Assembly (NCBI GenBank): GCA_963729875.1
Contig: CAVSPR010000004.1
Span: 310,001-374,000, forward strand
DNA length: 64,000 bases
Source: DATBSL01 sp963729875
Lineage (GTDB): Bacteria > Acidobacteriota > Vicinamibacteria > Fen-336
Reading direction: 5' to 3'
In this document: piece by piece, positions 36,395 to 45,489 of the stretch
Numbering within the stretch: the stretch's first letter is position 1
Layout: each line of letters begins with the position of its first letter
Made by a program: the position numbers and the translations under genes
The notes under the pieces: generated by a model
Database searches by the model: none
Told to the model about the DNA's origin: nothing
The model's input: only the letters and a program-made list of their open reading frames with translations

Positions 36395-37389
36395 GGCTTC
36401 GCTCCCGGAAGGGCGCCGGATCCTTCCTCGAAGGACGTCACGATGGTGGCCCGGGCGCCGCCGACCTCGACGGCGGTACCCGGGGCGAAGTGGTTGCGGT
36501 GGACGTAGGCGAGGGCGATCGGGCCGAGGCGGGGCGAGACGGCCGCCGTCGTCACGCGGCCGACGTCGTGGCCCTCGGCGGTGACTGGCGTGCCCGCGAC
36601 CGTGGGCTCGGAGAGGCGCATCCCGCGCAGGGCCTTGTTGACGTTGCCGCCCCGGGCCTCGAGGCGGGCCACGACCTCCTGGCCGAGGTAGCAGCCCTTG
36701 GCGGGGGAGTGCAACTCCGCGACGAGGCCGGTCTCGTAGAGGAGGTTCTCCTCGGTGACGTCGGACCCCCACCAGGGCCGCAGCTCCTCGATGCGCCGGG
36801 CGTCGAGGGCTTCGCGCCCGATCGCCCGCGCCCCGGCCGCCCGCAGGGCCTCCCCGACGGGCCCGGCCGTCTCGGCCGCGGCGTGGAGGACGAACCCGCC
36901 GCCGGGGAGGTCGCCGGCGCGCACGACGCGCACGGCGTGGCCGCCGAGTGCGACGCGGCCGTGAGCCTCAGCCTCGTCCGGCACGGGCTCGACGCCGGCC
37001 GCGCGCAGCACGGCGGCCGCCTGCGGGCCGAGGAGGCCGATCACCGCCGTCGGGCGGGCGGCGAAGCGGACCGGGGCCGCGACCCGGTGGTGCTCGAGGA
37101 CCTTCTGCACGAGAGAGAGGCGCTCGACGTCGGTCTCCAGGACGACGACGTCGGTCTCGACCAGGACCCGCAGGAGGGCCTGCGTCGCCCCCTTGGTGGT
37201 CAGCAGGGCCGCGCGGCAGCCCTGGCCGGGCTGCCGGCCGGCGACGTCGTTCGTCAGCATGCCCTGCAGGAACTTGAGCCTCGAGGGCCCGGAGGCCTCG
37301 AGCAGCCCGCGTGCCGACAGGTCCACGACCGCCGCGCCCTCGCGGGCCGCCTCGTACTCGCCAGCTGGGTCACCGTGGGAGGAAGACAT
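36391..37389 (-). CDS. ygfZ: Folate-binding protein YgfZ (Fe-S cluster repair, GcvT-like)
   Basis: Tetrahydrofolate-binding GcvT-fold protein that helps mature or repair certain [4Fe-4S] enzymes, 332 residues. The diagnostic YgfZ motif appears as AKGCYLGQEVVARLEARG with its conserved cysteine. Other blocks are FLQGMLTNDVAGRQPGQG, ALLTTKGATQALLRVLVETD and the C-terminal GPIALAYVHRNHFAPGTAVE. It is not glycine-cleavage T-protein because it lacks the catalytic Asp of that enzyme's folate site and has the KGCYxGQE motif. ATG 37389 (or GTG 37392) starts the protein. Several Fe-S enzymes in this window, such as NifJ and the radical SAM protein, would be plausible clients. Confidence 0.92.
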   Translation of the reverse strand: MSSSHGDPAGEYEAAREGAAVVDLSARGLLEASGPSRLKFLQGMLTNDVAGRQPGQGCRAALLTTKGATQALLRVLVETDVVVLETDVERLSLVQKVLEHHRVAAPVRFAARPTAVIGLLGPQAAAVLRAAGVEPVPDEAEAHGRVALGGHAVRVVRAGDLPGGGFVLHAAAETAGPVGEALRAAGARAIGREALDARRIEELRPWWGSDVTEENLLYETGLVAELHSPAKGCYLGQEVVARLEARGGNVNKALRGMRLSEPTVAGTPVTAEGHDVGRVTTAAVSPRLGPIALAYVHRNHFAPGTAVEVGGARATIVTSFEEGSGALPGAKP

Positions 37390-37430
37390 CACGCCAGTCT
37401 AACCCGCGAGGGCCCGGTCGGCCCTCGCGG

Positions 37431-38045
37431 TCAGGCGTGGAGGGTGGGTCGCGAGGCGGCGGGCTCCCGGCGGGCGCGCCGGTGCGCGAGGCCGGCGAGG
37501 TAGCGGTGGAGGCCGAGCGAGCGCGTCAGCTCCGGGTGGAAAGTCGCGGCGACGACACGGCCCTGCTGCACGAGCACCGGCTCCCCGGCGTAGCGGGCCA
37601 GCACCTGGACCTCCGGGAAGAGGGCCCGGAACCGCGGGGCGCGGATGAAGACGGCGTCCATCTCCCCCCCGAGGGCCGGGGCGTCGACCCGTGCCTCGAA
37701 CGAGTCCACCTGCCGGCCCCAGGCGTTGCGCTCGATCACGGCGTCGAGGAGGGCGAGGCTCGGCTGGCGCGGGCGGACCTCGCGGGAGAGGAGGATGGCG
37801 CCGGCGCACGTGCCGGCCACGACGCCCCCCGACTCGTGCAGGCGGCGCAGGGCGTCGAACCACGGCTCGTCGCGCATGAGGTTGAGGAGCGCCGTGCTCT
37901 CGCCGCCGGGGATCACGATCCCGGCGAGGCCCTCGAGCTCGGCGACCCGGCGCACCTCGCGGACCGGCACGTCGAGGCGGCGGAACGCCGCGGCGTGGGC
38001 GGCGAAGTCGCCCTGGAGGGCGAGAACGCCGAACGGGGGGCGCAT
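37431..38045 (-). CDS. pdxT: Pyridoxal 5'-phosphate synthase glutaminase subunit
   Basis: Class I glutaminase that supplies ammonia to PdxS for de novo pyridoxal phosphate synthesis, 204 residues. It begins FGVLALQGDFAAHAAAFRRL, has the oxyanion region IVIPGGESTALLNLM, the catalytic cysteine in VAGTCAGAILLS and the His-Glu pair in AATFHPELT. ATG 38045 shares one base with the pdxS stop (TGATG), giving tight translational coupling and presumably a balanced PdxS:PdxT ratio. A short basic C-terminal tail of about 15 residues is longer than usual. Confidence 0.95.
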   Translation of the reverse strand: MRPPFGVLALQGDFAAHAAAFRRLDVPVREVRRVAELEGLAGIVIPGGESTALLNLMRDEPWFDALRRLHESGGVVAGTCAGAILLSREVRPRQPSLALLDAVIERNAWGRQVDSFEARVDAPALGGEMDAVFIRAPRFRALFPEVQVLARYAGEPVLVQQGRVVAATFHPELTRSLGLHRYLAGLAHRRARREPAASRPTLHA

Positions 38046-38935
38046 CACCACCCCCGTGCGGCGAGCCGCTCGCTCTGGGGGATCTGCGGGATCTCGAGGC
38101 CGTGCATGGCCTCGCCGAGGCCGCGGGAGACCTCGGCCACGACCTTCGCGTCCTGCCAGTGGGTGGTGGCACGCACGATCGCCTTCGCGCGCCGCGCCGG
38201 GTCCGAGGACTTGAAGATGCCGGACCCCACGAAGACCGACTCGGCGCCGAGGGCCATCATGAGCGCGGCGTCGGCGGGGGTGGCGATGCCGCCGGCGGCG
38301 AAGTTGGGGACGGGGAGCCGTCCCGTCTCGGCCACGAGCCTCACGAGCTCGTAGGGCGCGCCCAGGCCCTTCGCCTCGGCCATGCGCTCCTCGGGGAGCA
38401 GCGTCCCCAGCCGCCGGATGCCGGACGTGACCGCCCGCATGTGGCGCACGGCCTCGACGACGTTGCCGGTGCCGGCCTCGCCCTTCGTCCGCAGGAGCGC
38501 CGCGCCCTCGCCGATGCGCCGCAGCGCCTCGCCGAGGTCCCGGCACCCGCACACGAACGGGGCCTTGAAGGCCAGCTTGTCCACGTGGTGCTCCTCGTCG
38601 GCCGGCGTGAGGACCTCGCTCTCGTCGATGAAATCGACGCCGAGGGCCTCGAGGAGTCGCGCCTCGGCGAAGTGGCCGATGCGGCACTTGGCCATCACCG
38701 GAACCGAGACGACGTCCATGATGCGCGTGATGACCTCGGGGTCGGCCATGCGGGCGACGCCGCCCTCCTTGCGGATGTCGGCCGGCACGCGCTCGAGCGC
38801 CATCACCGCCACCGCGCCCGCGTCCTCGGCGATCTTTGCCTGCTCCGCCGTGGTGACGTCCATGATCACGCCGCCCTTGAGCATCTCGGCGAGGCCGGTC
38901 TTGAGGGTCAGGGTTCCCGTCTTCTTCTCTTCCAT
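38045..38935 (-). CDS. pdxS: Pyridoxal 5'-phosphate synthase lyase subunit
   Basis: TIM-barrel enzyme that builds PLP from ribose 5-phosphate, glyceraldehyde 3-phosphate and ammonia from PdxT; 296 residues, standard length. Landmarks are LKTGLAEMLKGGVIMDVTTA, the first imine lysine region VPVMAKCRIGHFAEARLLEA, DFIDESEVLTPADEEHHVDK, RTKGEAGTGNVVEAVRHMRA and the phosphate loop ALGAESVFVGSGIF. ATG 38935 begins at the conserved start. The divergent MocR-type regulator and the palindrome at 38961 show that the pair is regulated as in other bacteria with PdxR. Confidence 0.97.
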   Translation of the reverse strand: MEEKKTGTLTLKTGLAEMLKGGVIMDVTTAEQAKIAEDAGAVAVMALERVPADIRKEGGVARMADPEVITRIMDVVSVPVMAKCRIGHFAEARLLEALGVDFIDESEVLTPADEEHHVDKLAFKAPFVCGCRDLGEALRRIGEGAALLRTKGEAGTGNVVEAVRHMRAVTSGIRRLGTLLPEERMAEAKGLGAPYELVRLVAETGRLPVPNFAAGGIATPADAALMMALGAESVFVGSGIFKSSDPARRAKAIVRATTHWQDAKVVAEVSRGLGEAMHGLEIPQIPQSERLAARGW

Positions 38936-38960
38936 GGCTCGTTCCGCCTCACAAGGACCG

Positions 38961-38976
38961 ATTGTATTGATACAAT
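38961..38976. promoter_or_regulatory. Palindromic operator between pdxST and the MocR regulator
   Basis: ATTGTAT-TG-ATACAAT is a perfect 7-bp inverted repeat, 25 bases upstream of the pdxS start and in the middle of an AT-rich patch in GC-rich DNA. It is in the right place for the PdxR/MocR protein encoded divergently. On the minus strand it contains a TACAAT hexamer that may be the pdxS -10 box, so binding would control pdxS directly. Confidence 0.62.
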
Positions 38977-39010
38977 TCGGACGATTCTGCGCTTCTGAGT
39001 CAATCTAGAC

Positions 39011-39040
39011 TTGGAAGATGCGGGTGTCAATTGCTATATT
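39011..39040 (+). promoter_or_regulatory. Promoter of the MocR regulator, apparently leaderless
   Basis: TTGGAA (39011-39016), an 18-base spacer and TATATT (39035-39040) form a good promoter whose predicted start falls on or next to ATG 39047. No ribosome site precedes that ATG, so the transcript is probably leaderless. The extent of match is by eye. Confidence 0.5.
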
Positions 39041-39046
39041 GTCACC

Positions 39047-40417
39047 ATGACAAGTTGGGCTCCTCGTCTCACCGGACGCAAGGGACCGCGCTATCTCGCC
39101 ATCGTCGAAGCCCTCGCGGAGGACTTCGCCGCGGGCGAGCTGCGGGACGGCAGCCGCCTCCCGACGCACCGCGAGCTCGCCGAGAGGCTCGGGGTCACGG
39201 TGGGGACGGTGAGTCGGGCCTACGCCGAGGCCGCACGCCGGGGGCTCGTCTCGGGCGAGGTGGGACGCGGCACGTTCGTCCGCACCTTCGCCGACCCCGA
39301 CGACGAGGGGGTCGTCGACCTCGGCCAGAACCATCCGCCGGACCCTTCGACGCAGCCGCAGCGGGCCGCGCTCCTGGCCGCCCTCGCGAGCCTCACCGCG
39401 CGCGCCGACGTGGCGCGGCTCCTCGACTACCCGGCGGCGGGCGGCAACGCCGCCGACCGGGAGGCGGGGGCGTCGTGGATCGGCCGGGCCGGGGTCGAGG
39501 CGGCTCCCGACGCCACGCTCGTGTGCACCGGAAGCCAGCACGGGCTGACCGTCGTCCTCGCCACCCTGCTCGAGCCGGGCGACCTACTGCTCTCCGAGTC
39601 GCTCACCTACGCGGGCCTGAAGCCTGTGGCGGGCCTCCTTCACCTGCGGTTGCGAGGCCTGCCGCTCGACGCCCACGGCCTGCGCCCCGACGCGCTCGAA
39701 GACGCCTGCCGCGAAGGCGGGGCCCGGGCCCTCTACCTCATCCCGACCCACCACAACCCGACCACGGCGGTCATGCCCGAGGGGCGCCGCCGGGAGGTCG
39801 TGGCCGTGGCCCGGACCCACGGCCTCGCGATCGTCGAGGACGACGTGCACGGTCTTCTGCCCCCGCAGCGCCCGCTCCCGATCGCGGCCCTCGCCCCCGA
39901 GCGCACCTACTACCTGACCAGCACCTCGAAGACCCTCGCCCCCGGCCTGCGCATCGCCTACGTTCTTGCGCCCCGGGCCATGGTCCCCCGCCTCACGGCG
40001 AGCCTGCGTGCCACCACCTGGGCCGTGGCGCCGCTCACGGCCGCGGTGGCCTCGCTCTGGATCCGCGACGGCACGGCTGAGGCGCTCCTCGAGGCGCGGC
40101 GGCGGGAGGCGCGCGAGCGGCAGGCGATCGCGGTCGAGAAGCTGCGGGGCGCCGACCTCGAGACGAAGCCGGAGGCCTACTACGTCTGGCTGCGCCTGCC
40201 CGAGCGCTGGCGCGGCGACGCCTTCGCCGCCGAGGCGCGGGCCCGCGGCGTTCTGGTGACGCCGGCCGAGGCCTTCGCGGTCGGGCGAGAAGCCGCCCCG
40301 CACGCGGTGCGTCTCTGCCTCGGCGCGGCGCGGACGCGCGAGGCCCTCGGCCGCGGGCTCGACGTGGTGGCCGGCCTGCTGCAGGCCGAGGACGCCGCCG
40401 GGTCCGCCGTGGTGTGA
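39047..40417 (+). CDS. MocR/PdxR-family regulator (GntR HTH plus aminotransferase domain)
   Basis: PLP-sensing transcription factor of about 456 residues. Residues 1-80 are a GntR-type winged helix (RYLAIVEALAEDFAAGELRD, then LPTHRELAERLGVTVGTVSR), and the rest is a fold-type I aminotransferase with the PLP lysine in YLTSTSKTLAPGLRIAYVLA and the Asn/Asp/Tyr cofactor residues (YLIPTHHNPTTAV, VEDDVHG). Such proteins control pdxST in organisms with the PdxS/T pathway, and this gene is divergent from pdxST over a perfect palindrome, so the PdxR role is likely. Some MocR relatives instead govern taurine or GABA genes. ATG 39047 is chosen over TTG 39011 because the latter is part of the promoter. 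Confidence 0.9.
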   Translation: MTSWAPRLTGRKGPRYLAIVEALAEDFAAGELRDGSRLPTHRELAERLGVTVGTVSRAYAEAARRGLVSGEVGRGTFVRTFADPDDEGVVDLGQNHPPDPSTQPQRAALLAALASLTARADVARLLDYPAAGGNAADREAGASWIGRAGVEAAPDATLVCTGSQHGLTVVLATLLEPGDLLLSESLTYAGLKPVAGLLHLRLRGLPLDAHGLRPDALEDACREGGARALYLIPTHHNPTTAVMPEGRRREVVAVARTHGLAIVEDDVHGLLPPQRPLPIAALAPERTYYLTSTSKTLAPGLRIAYVLAPRAMVPRLTASLRATTWAVAPLTAAVASLWIRDGTAEALLEARRREARERQAIAVEKLRGADLETKPEAYYVWLRLPERWRGDAFAAEARARGVLVTPAEAFAVGREAAPHAVRLCLGAARTREALGRGLDVVAGLLQAEDAAGSAVV

Positions 40418-40419
40418 CC

Positions 40420-40476
40420 CCTCGCGCGTCCCTGCGGTGTGGATGCGCGAGGACCTCGAAGGCCCCCGGGAGGGCC
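40420..40476. terminator. Convergent double hairpin between MocR and phosphoesterase genes
   Basis: Two stems occupy the gap between the converging stops: CCTCGCGC (40420-40427) with GCGCGAGG (40445-40452), and GGCCC (40461-40465) with GGGCC (40472-40476). They could end transcription from both sides. No T-runs are present. Confidence 0.45.
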
Positions 40477-40477
40477 G

Positions 40478-43033
40478 TCAGCGCTTCTCCTTCTCCTTCT
40501 CCTTCTCCTTCTCTGCTTCCTCCTCTCCGTCGGCCTCCCCTTCCTCGACGGGCCGCACGAAGGCGGCGCGGATGGGCGGCGGCATCACGGCGTCCGCCCC
40601 CTTCACCGACTTCCACAGGATCTCGTTGAGCTCGCGCTCGGGGGCGAGGTCCGCCTCGACCATGTTCATCCGCAGCGAGGCCTGGGCCCCCGGGGCGTCC
40701 TCGCGGTTCGTCTCCCGGATGTTCACGCGCGCCGGCCGGACGTCGTAGGGCGCCGGGTCGGCCTTCGCGGCGAAGGCGTTGAACAGGGGCGTCGCCGCCG
40801 CGTCGTACTGGCTCATCGGCGGCAGGCCGAGGATGAGCTCGATCGTCCGCAGGATGCCGGATGTCGTGTACAGGGTCGAGTCCACGGCCCCGCGCTTCGC
40901 CCAGGGGCTCGCCAGGAGCAGGACCGAGCGGTGGGCGTCCACGTGGTCCGGGCCGTTCTGGGCGTCGTCCTCGAGGACGAGGATCGCCGACTCCGCCCAG
41001 AAGCGGCTCTTCGAGATCGCCTCGACCACCCGGCCGAGGGCGATGTCGTTCTCGGCGACCATGGCCCGCGGGGTGAGCGCGCCCGGGCGCGTGCCCTCGG
41101 TATGGTCGCCCCCGAGGCGGATGATGTTGAGGCGGGGGAGGCCGTCCTCCTTCTCGAAGCGGCGAAACTCCTCGAGCCAGACGTCCACGCGCTCGTTGTC
41201 GGGGATCGAGAGGTCGTACGGCGGGTAGGAAGGGTGGACCTTGCCCTGGAGGCCGGGCACGGTCGCGGTGACGGGGCCGCCCTTCGTCTCCCACGAGGCG
41301 AACTCGCCGTAGCTGCGGACAGAGACGCCGGCGCGGTTCGCGAAGTCCCAGATGTAGCCGTCGGCGGGGGCGGCCAGGTTGCCGTAGTTGTTGCGGATCT
41401 CGTGGCCGCCCTCGCTCATGTAGATGCCCCCGCGGCCGCCGTACAGCGTCGGCCACAGCTTCTCGACGGCGTCGGTCGCGTACGCGGCGGTCGAGTAGGC
41501 GTGGCCGTCGTTGCTCACCTCGGCGTCCACGTAGAAGCTGTCGAAGAGGACGAACTCGGAGGCGATCGCGTGCGCGTTGGGAGTCACGTCCTCTCCGAAG
41601 AGGGTGAGGTTGGGGTCGCCGTTCCCCTTCGCCACGTCGCCCAGGACCTGGTCGTACGTCCGGTTCTCGCGGATCACGTAGAAGACGTGCTTGATCGGCG
41701 ACGGCTCGCCCACCCGGCCGGGAATGGGCGACCCCTCCGGCCGTCCCGGGGGCTCGAGGCGCCGGCCCTCGTTGTAGGCGCTGATCGCGAAGACGCGCTC
41801 GGTCATGGCCGCGAGGGCCTTCGGGTCCGGCACCGGCAGGATCGACAGCGCGCCGTTCAGGAGGCGGGCGATGTACTGCTGGTCGGCCCCCGGGACGACC
41901 GGCGAAGGGCCGCGGGGGTTCGCGGCGCTCGAGAGACCCTTGCCGCTCAGGACGAGGATCCGCTCACTGCGGGGGTCGAAGGCGACCGCCGTCGGATACC
42001 AGCCGGTCGGGATGAAGCCCCGGAAGCGGCTCTCGCCGGGATGCGTGACGTCCACGACGGCCACGGTGTTGTTGTCGGCGTTGGCCACGAGGAGCGTCGC
42101 CCCGTCCCGGGAGAGGGCGAGGGCGTTCGGCGTCGAGCCCGGGGGGGCCTGGGGAGCGAGCGCGACGCCGATGCGCTCGATCGCCCGGCGTGCCGCGAGG
42201 TCGATCACCCACACGGCGTTCGTGTTGGCGCAGGCGACGAAGAGACGCTTCTGGTCCTTCGAGAAGGCCATCGCGTTCGGGTGCTCGCCCACCACGATCT
42301 CGGCGAGGGGCCGCAGCGTCCGGGGCTCGAAGACGGACACGCGCGAGCCGCCCCAGACCGAGACGTACACGGCCGAGCCGTCCGCGGGGACGGCCGTGGC
42401 GTAGGCCTCGGCCGGCAGGGTCGCACGGGCGAGCACGGAGCCGGTCTCGACGTCCACCGCCGCGACCGCCTTGCCGTAGACCTGCGCGGCGTAGAGAACG
42501 CGGGCATCGGGCGAGAGCGCGAGGCCGCCCACGAAGCCGGGGCTCTCCATCGCCCCGCCCCAGCCGCTCTTCTGCGGCGGGGCGAGCACGAGCGTGCGGC
42601 CGGGGACGAGCTTCTCGTTACGCCACTCGACCTCGCGGATCGAGTTGTCGGCGGCGCCCGAGGAGTACAGGCGCCGACCGTCCGGGTGCCAGGCGAGGCC
42701 GAGCCAGGCGTGGTCGAGCGGCATCCTCTGGACCACCTCCCCGAGCTCGAGGTCCACCACGCGGAGGCTCGGCTGGGACCAGCCGTTGTTCGTGATGACC
42801 AGGTGGCGGCCGTCGGGGTGAAGGGCCATCGCGAGCGGGAGGTCGCCCGCGTCGAGGTGCCGCCCGGCGGGGGCGATGCGCCAGCCGTTGGGGAGCAGAG
42901 TCACGCCCCGGCCCTCCGGGCCGGGGCGAGCTGGGCTTTCGGGGGGGGCTTGGCCGAGGCACACGCACGGTGCGAGGGAGAGGGGGAGTGCGAGGGAAGC
43001 GGCGAGGAGTAGAGAGGGAGCGCGAAGAGTCAA
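40478..43033 (-). CDS. Secreted beta-propeller/phosphoesterase (PF04185-like) protein
   Basis: Exported two-part enzyme of about 851 residues. A signal peptide (LLLAASLALPLSLAPCVCLG) leads to a seven-bladed YVTN-type propeller (repeats such as ALHPDGRHLVITNNG, ALSPDARVLYAAQVYGKAVA, AFSKDQKRLFVACANTNAVW). The C-terminal half is a phosphoesterase/phospholipase-C-like domain beginning IKHVFYVIRENRTYDQVLGD. It has FDSFYVDAEVSNDGHAYSTA, LNIIRLGGDHTEG and VLEDDAQNGPDHVDAHRSVL, which carry the likely metal-binding residues. TTG 43033 has GGAGG 7 bases upstream and starts the signal peptide; GTG 43075 would add an unlikely 14 residues. The protein ends in a run of Glu-Lys repeats. Substrate unknown; phosphate scavenging is plausible. 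Confidence 0.85.
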   Translation of the reverse strand: MTLRAPSLLLAASLALPLSLAPCVCLGQAPPESPARPGPEGRGVTLLPNGWRIAPAGRHLDAGDLPLAMALHPDGRHLVITNNGWSQPSLRVVDLELGEVVQRMPLDHAWLGLAWHPDGRRLYSSGAADNSIREVEWRNEKLVPGRTLVLAPPQKSGWGGAMESPGFVGGLALSPDARVLYAAQVYGKAVAAVDVETGSVLARATLPAEAYATAVPADGSAVYVSVWGGSRVSVFEPRTLRPLAEIVVGEHPNAMAFSKDQKRLFVACANTNAVWVIDLAARRAIERIGVALAPQAPPGSTPNALALSRDGATLLVANADNNTVAVVDVTHPGESRFRGFIPTGWYPTAVAFDPRSERILVLSGKGLSSAANPRGPSPVVPGADQQYIARLLNGALSILPVPDPKALAAMTERVFAISAYNEGRRLEPPGRPEGSPIPGRVGEPSPIKHVFYVIRENRTYDQVLGDVAKGNGDPNLTLFGEDVTPNAHAIASEFVLFDSFYVDAEVSNDGHAYSTAAYATDAVEKLWPTLYGGRGGIYMSEGGHEIRNNYGNLAAPADGYIWDFANRAGVSVRSYGEFASWETKGGPVTATVPGLQGKVHPSYPPYDLSIPDNERVDVWLEEFRRFEKEDGLPRLNIIRLGGDHTEGTRPGALTPRAMVAENDIALGRVVEAISKSRFWAESAILVLEDDAQNGPDHVDAHRSVLLLASPWAKRGAVDSTLYTTSGILRTIELILGLPPMSQYDAAATPLFNAFAAKADPAPYDVRPARVNIRETNREDAPGAQASLRMNMVEADLAPERELNEILWKSVKGADAVMPPPIRAAFVRPVEEGEADGEEEAEKEKEKEKEKR
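40484..40514. repeat. CTTCTC hexanucleotide microsatellite coding a Glu-Lys tail
   Basis: About five tandem CTTCTC units at the 3' end of the phosphoesterase gene encode the alternating Glu-Lys end of the protein. Slippage here would change tail length in steps of two residues without a frameshift. Confidence 0.75.
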
Positions 43034-43096
43034 GGAGGAGCCTCCAGAATCGGCCGGGTCCGGTGACGATATCACTGGCCGGACCCGGCCGAAGCG

Positions 43097-44288
43097 TCAG
43101 TAGACAAACTCCCGAATGTCGTAGGTCGCGGAGCGTGGCGGCCGGGCGCCCGCCGCCGGCCGGTAGGCTTCCAGGATGGCTCGCCGCACCTCCGCGCTCC
43201 GCTCGGAGGACAGGGGCCGCAGGTCGGGGGCCCCGGCGGCGCGGCGGCCGTAGGCGAGGCCCGGCTCGTCCACGTACTCGGAGAAGTAGAGGAGGTCCTC
43301 CGGCCCGAGCCGCATCGCGGTGAGGACCTCGGCGGTCCGGGCTGCGTGGGCCTCGGCAAGCGCTCGCCGCCGGCGCCGAGGAGGACGATCACGCCCGCGG
43401 CGACGCCGGCCTCGCGCAGCGCCCCGACGAGGTCCACGGCGTCCTGCGGGGCCCCGGGCTTCTCGAGCCAGGCGAGGAGCGCCGGGTCGCCGGTCTCGAG
43501 CCCGACGTAAACACGCCGCAGGCCGAGGGCGGCGGCGTCGCGCCAGCCGGCCGAGCTCTTCCGCTGGCCGGTCCACGCGTCGACGAAGGAGAACAGCGGC
43601 GCCCCGGGGAGCTCCCGGGCCACGGTCTCGAGGAGGGGCAGGAGGAGGTCGGGAGCGAGGCAGAGGGCGTTGGCGTCGCCGAGGAACACGGAGCGGCGCA
43701 GGGCGATCGAGGGCCCAAAGTACGCGCGGAGCGCGTTGACGTGGGCCAGGAGCTCGTCGGGCCGCTTCCAGCGGAACGGAACGTCCCGGTAGAGGCGGCA
43801 GAACGTGCAGGCGTTCCAGGAGCAGCCCTCGGTGACTCGCACGACGAGAGACAGGTACTGGTCCGGGGGCAGGATGCCCACGGGCCCGCTCGCGGCGAGG
43901 AAGCGGGCAGCGTCTCTCCCGCAGGGCGGCGGCGTCCATGGCGACGACGGTGCGCAGCCGGCGCACGGCCTCGGCGTCGTCGAGGGCGAGGAGCGCCGCC
44001 TCCGCGTCCCGGCGGGCGGCCTCGACGACCGGCTCGCCCTCCGCCGCCGAGAGCCGCTCGCGGACCCGCGGGCCCTCGGCCGTGGCCTCGCGCTTGCGAA
44101 GCAGGCCGCCGTCGAGCCCGCGCCGGTAGGTGCCCGTCTCTCGGACGAGCGCGTAGGGGCGGCCGCACAGGTCCCAGGAGGACACCGAGCGCGTCATCGA
44201 CCGAGAGGACGGTAGCGTCTTCGCGCAGCAGGAGCGTGGCCGGGCGTCCGTCCGGCAGCGCGAAGCGGAGAAGGGGAGCCTCGACCAA
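43097..44288 (-). pseudogene. Radical SAM protein (three frameshifts)
   Basis: SAM-radical enzyme of about 395 residues rebuilt from three frames. N-terminus: LLRFALPDGRPATLLLREDA, then after a shift near 44190 WDLCGRPYALVRETGTYRRG. After a shift near 43905 comes the core RVTEGCSWNACTFCRLYRDV with the CxxxCxxC cluster motif, LGLRRVYVGLETGDPALLAW and VIVLLGAGG. A shift near 43365 leads to RTAEVLTAMRLGPEDLLYFS and the stop at 43097. Each break is one base, and the sense continues without loss of motifs, so sequencing error is likely. The reaction is unknown; members of this group lack a B12 domain. TTG 44288 lies 4 bases after the permease stop, so it ends the exporter operon. Confidence 0.78.
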
Positions 44289-44291
44289 GGG

Positions 44292-45486
44292 CTACTCGGC
44301 GCGGAGGGCCTCGATGGGGTCGAGAGAGGCCGCGCGCCGCGCGGGGGCGACGCCGGAGACGAGGCCGGTCAGGACGCTGACGGCGAGGCCGGCCAGGACG
44401 AACCGCAGGGGCGTCTCGACGGGCAGGCCGGGGACGACGAGGCGCAGCGGCGCCGCCGACGCCGAGGCCGATCGCGACCCCCGCGATCCCGCCCAGGGTG
44501 GCGAGGGCCGCCGCCTCGACGAGGAAGAGGGCCTGCACCTGACCGCGGCTCGCCCCGAGGGCGCGCACGAGGCCGATCTCGCTCGTGCGCTCGCCCACCG
44601 CGATCCACATCATGGTGAGGATGCCCGTGGCCCCCACCAGGAGCGAGATGCCGGCGATCGCGCCCACCGCCATCGTCACGACGTCCATGACCTTGCCGAA
44701 CACGTCGAGCATGGCCTCCTGGGAGGTGACGGTGAAGTCCTCGTCCCCGTGGCGCAGGGTGAGGACGCGCTTCACCTCCGCCTCAACGCGGGCGGTCTCC
44801 CGCACGTTCGCGTAGATGAGGTCGATCTCGAACAGCTCGTCCTGGTCGAACAGGTCCATCGCCGACGCCACCGGCACGTAGGCCACGTCGTCGATGTCGA
44901 AGCCCATCATCTGGCCCTTCGGCTCCATCACGCCGATCACGCGGAAGCGCCCGCCCGCGACGCGGACGAACTCCCCGAGGGCGCTGCGCTCGCCGAAGAT
45001 CTCGCGGGCGAGCTTCGGGCCGAGCACGGCGAGGGGGGCGCCGCGGCGGGGGTCGCCCTTCGGCCAGAACGAGCCCTGCCGCGCCCCGAAGCGCCACAGG
45101 GTGGGCAGGTCGGGGGTGGCGCCGAGCACGGTGACGCTGCGGCCGCGCTCGCCGGCCTCGACGCGGGCGAGGCCCATCGTGACCGGCACGACGGTCTCGA
45201 CCCCGGGGATGCGCGCGAGGGCCTCGGCGTCGTCGATGGTGAGCTTGCGCGTCGTGCCCCCGAGGACGCCCGGGATGCCGAGCGTCTTCGACTTGCCGGG
45301 GTTGATCGCGAGGATGTTCGTCCCGAACTGGGTGAACTGGGACACCATGTAGACGCGCGTGCCCTCGCCGATCGAGGTGAGGAGGATGACCGCGGCCACG
45401 CCGATGGCGATCCCCAGCATGGACAGGAAGGACCGCAGACGGTGGGCCCGCAGGGCCCCGGTGGCGAGGTGGAGGAGGTCGCGCAC
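44292..45486 (-). pseudogene. MacB-type ABC permease (one frameshift)
   Basis: FtsX/MacB-like permease: N-terminal helix LRSFLSMLGIAIGVAAVILL, a large periplasmic domain (LTIDDAEALARIPGVETVVP through FRVIGVMEPKGQMMGFDIDD), and three C-terminal helices. The first of these has GISLLVGATGILTMMWIAVG followed by ERTSEIGLVRALGASRGQVQ. Near 44452 the frame shifts by one base, after which PLRLVVPGLPVETPLRFVLA, the last helix and SLDPIEALRAE run to the stop at 44292. The rebuilt length (about 398) is normal. GTG 45486 lies 3 bases after the MacB stop. It pairs with the ATPase-permease next to it as the second transmembrane subunit of an export ABC system. Confidence 0.85.
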
Positions 45487-45489
45487 GGC

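Noticed and set aside
40484..40514. Possible repeat array such as CRISPR
   Set aside because: The units are six bases, contiguous and coding for Glu-Lys; there are no spacers.
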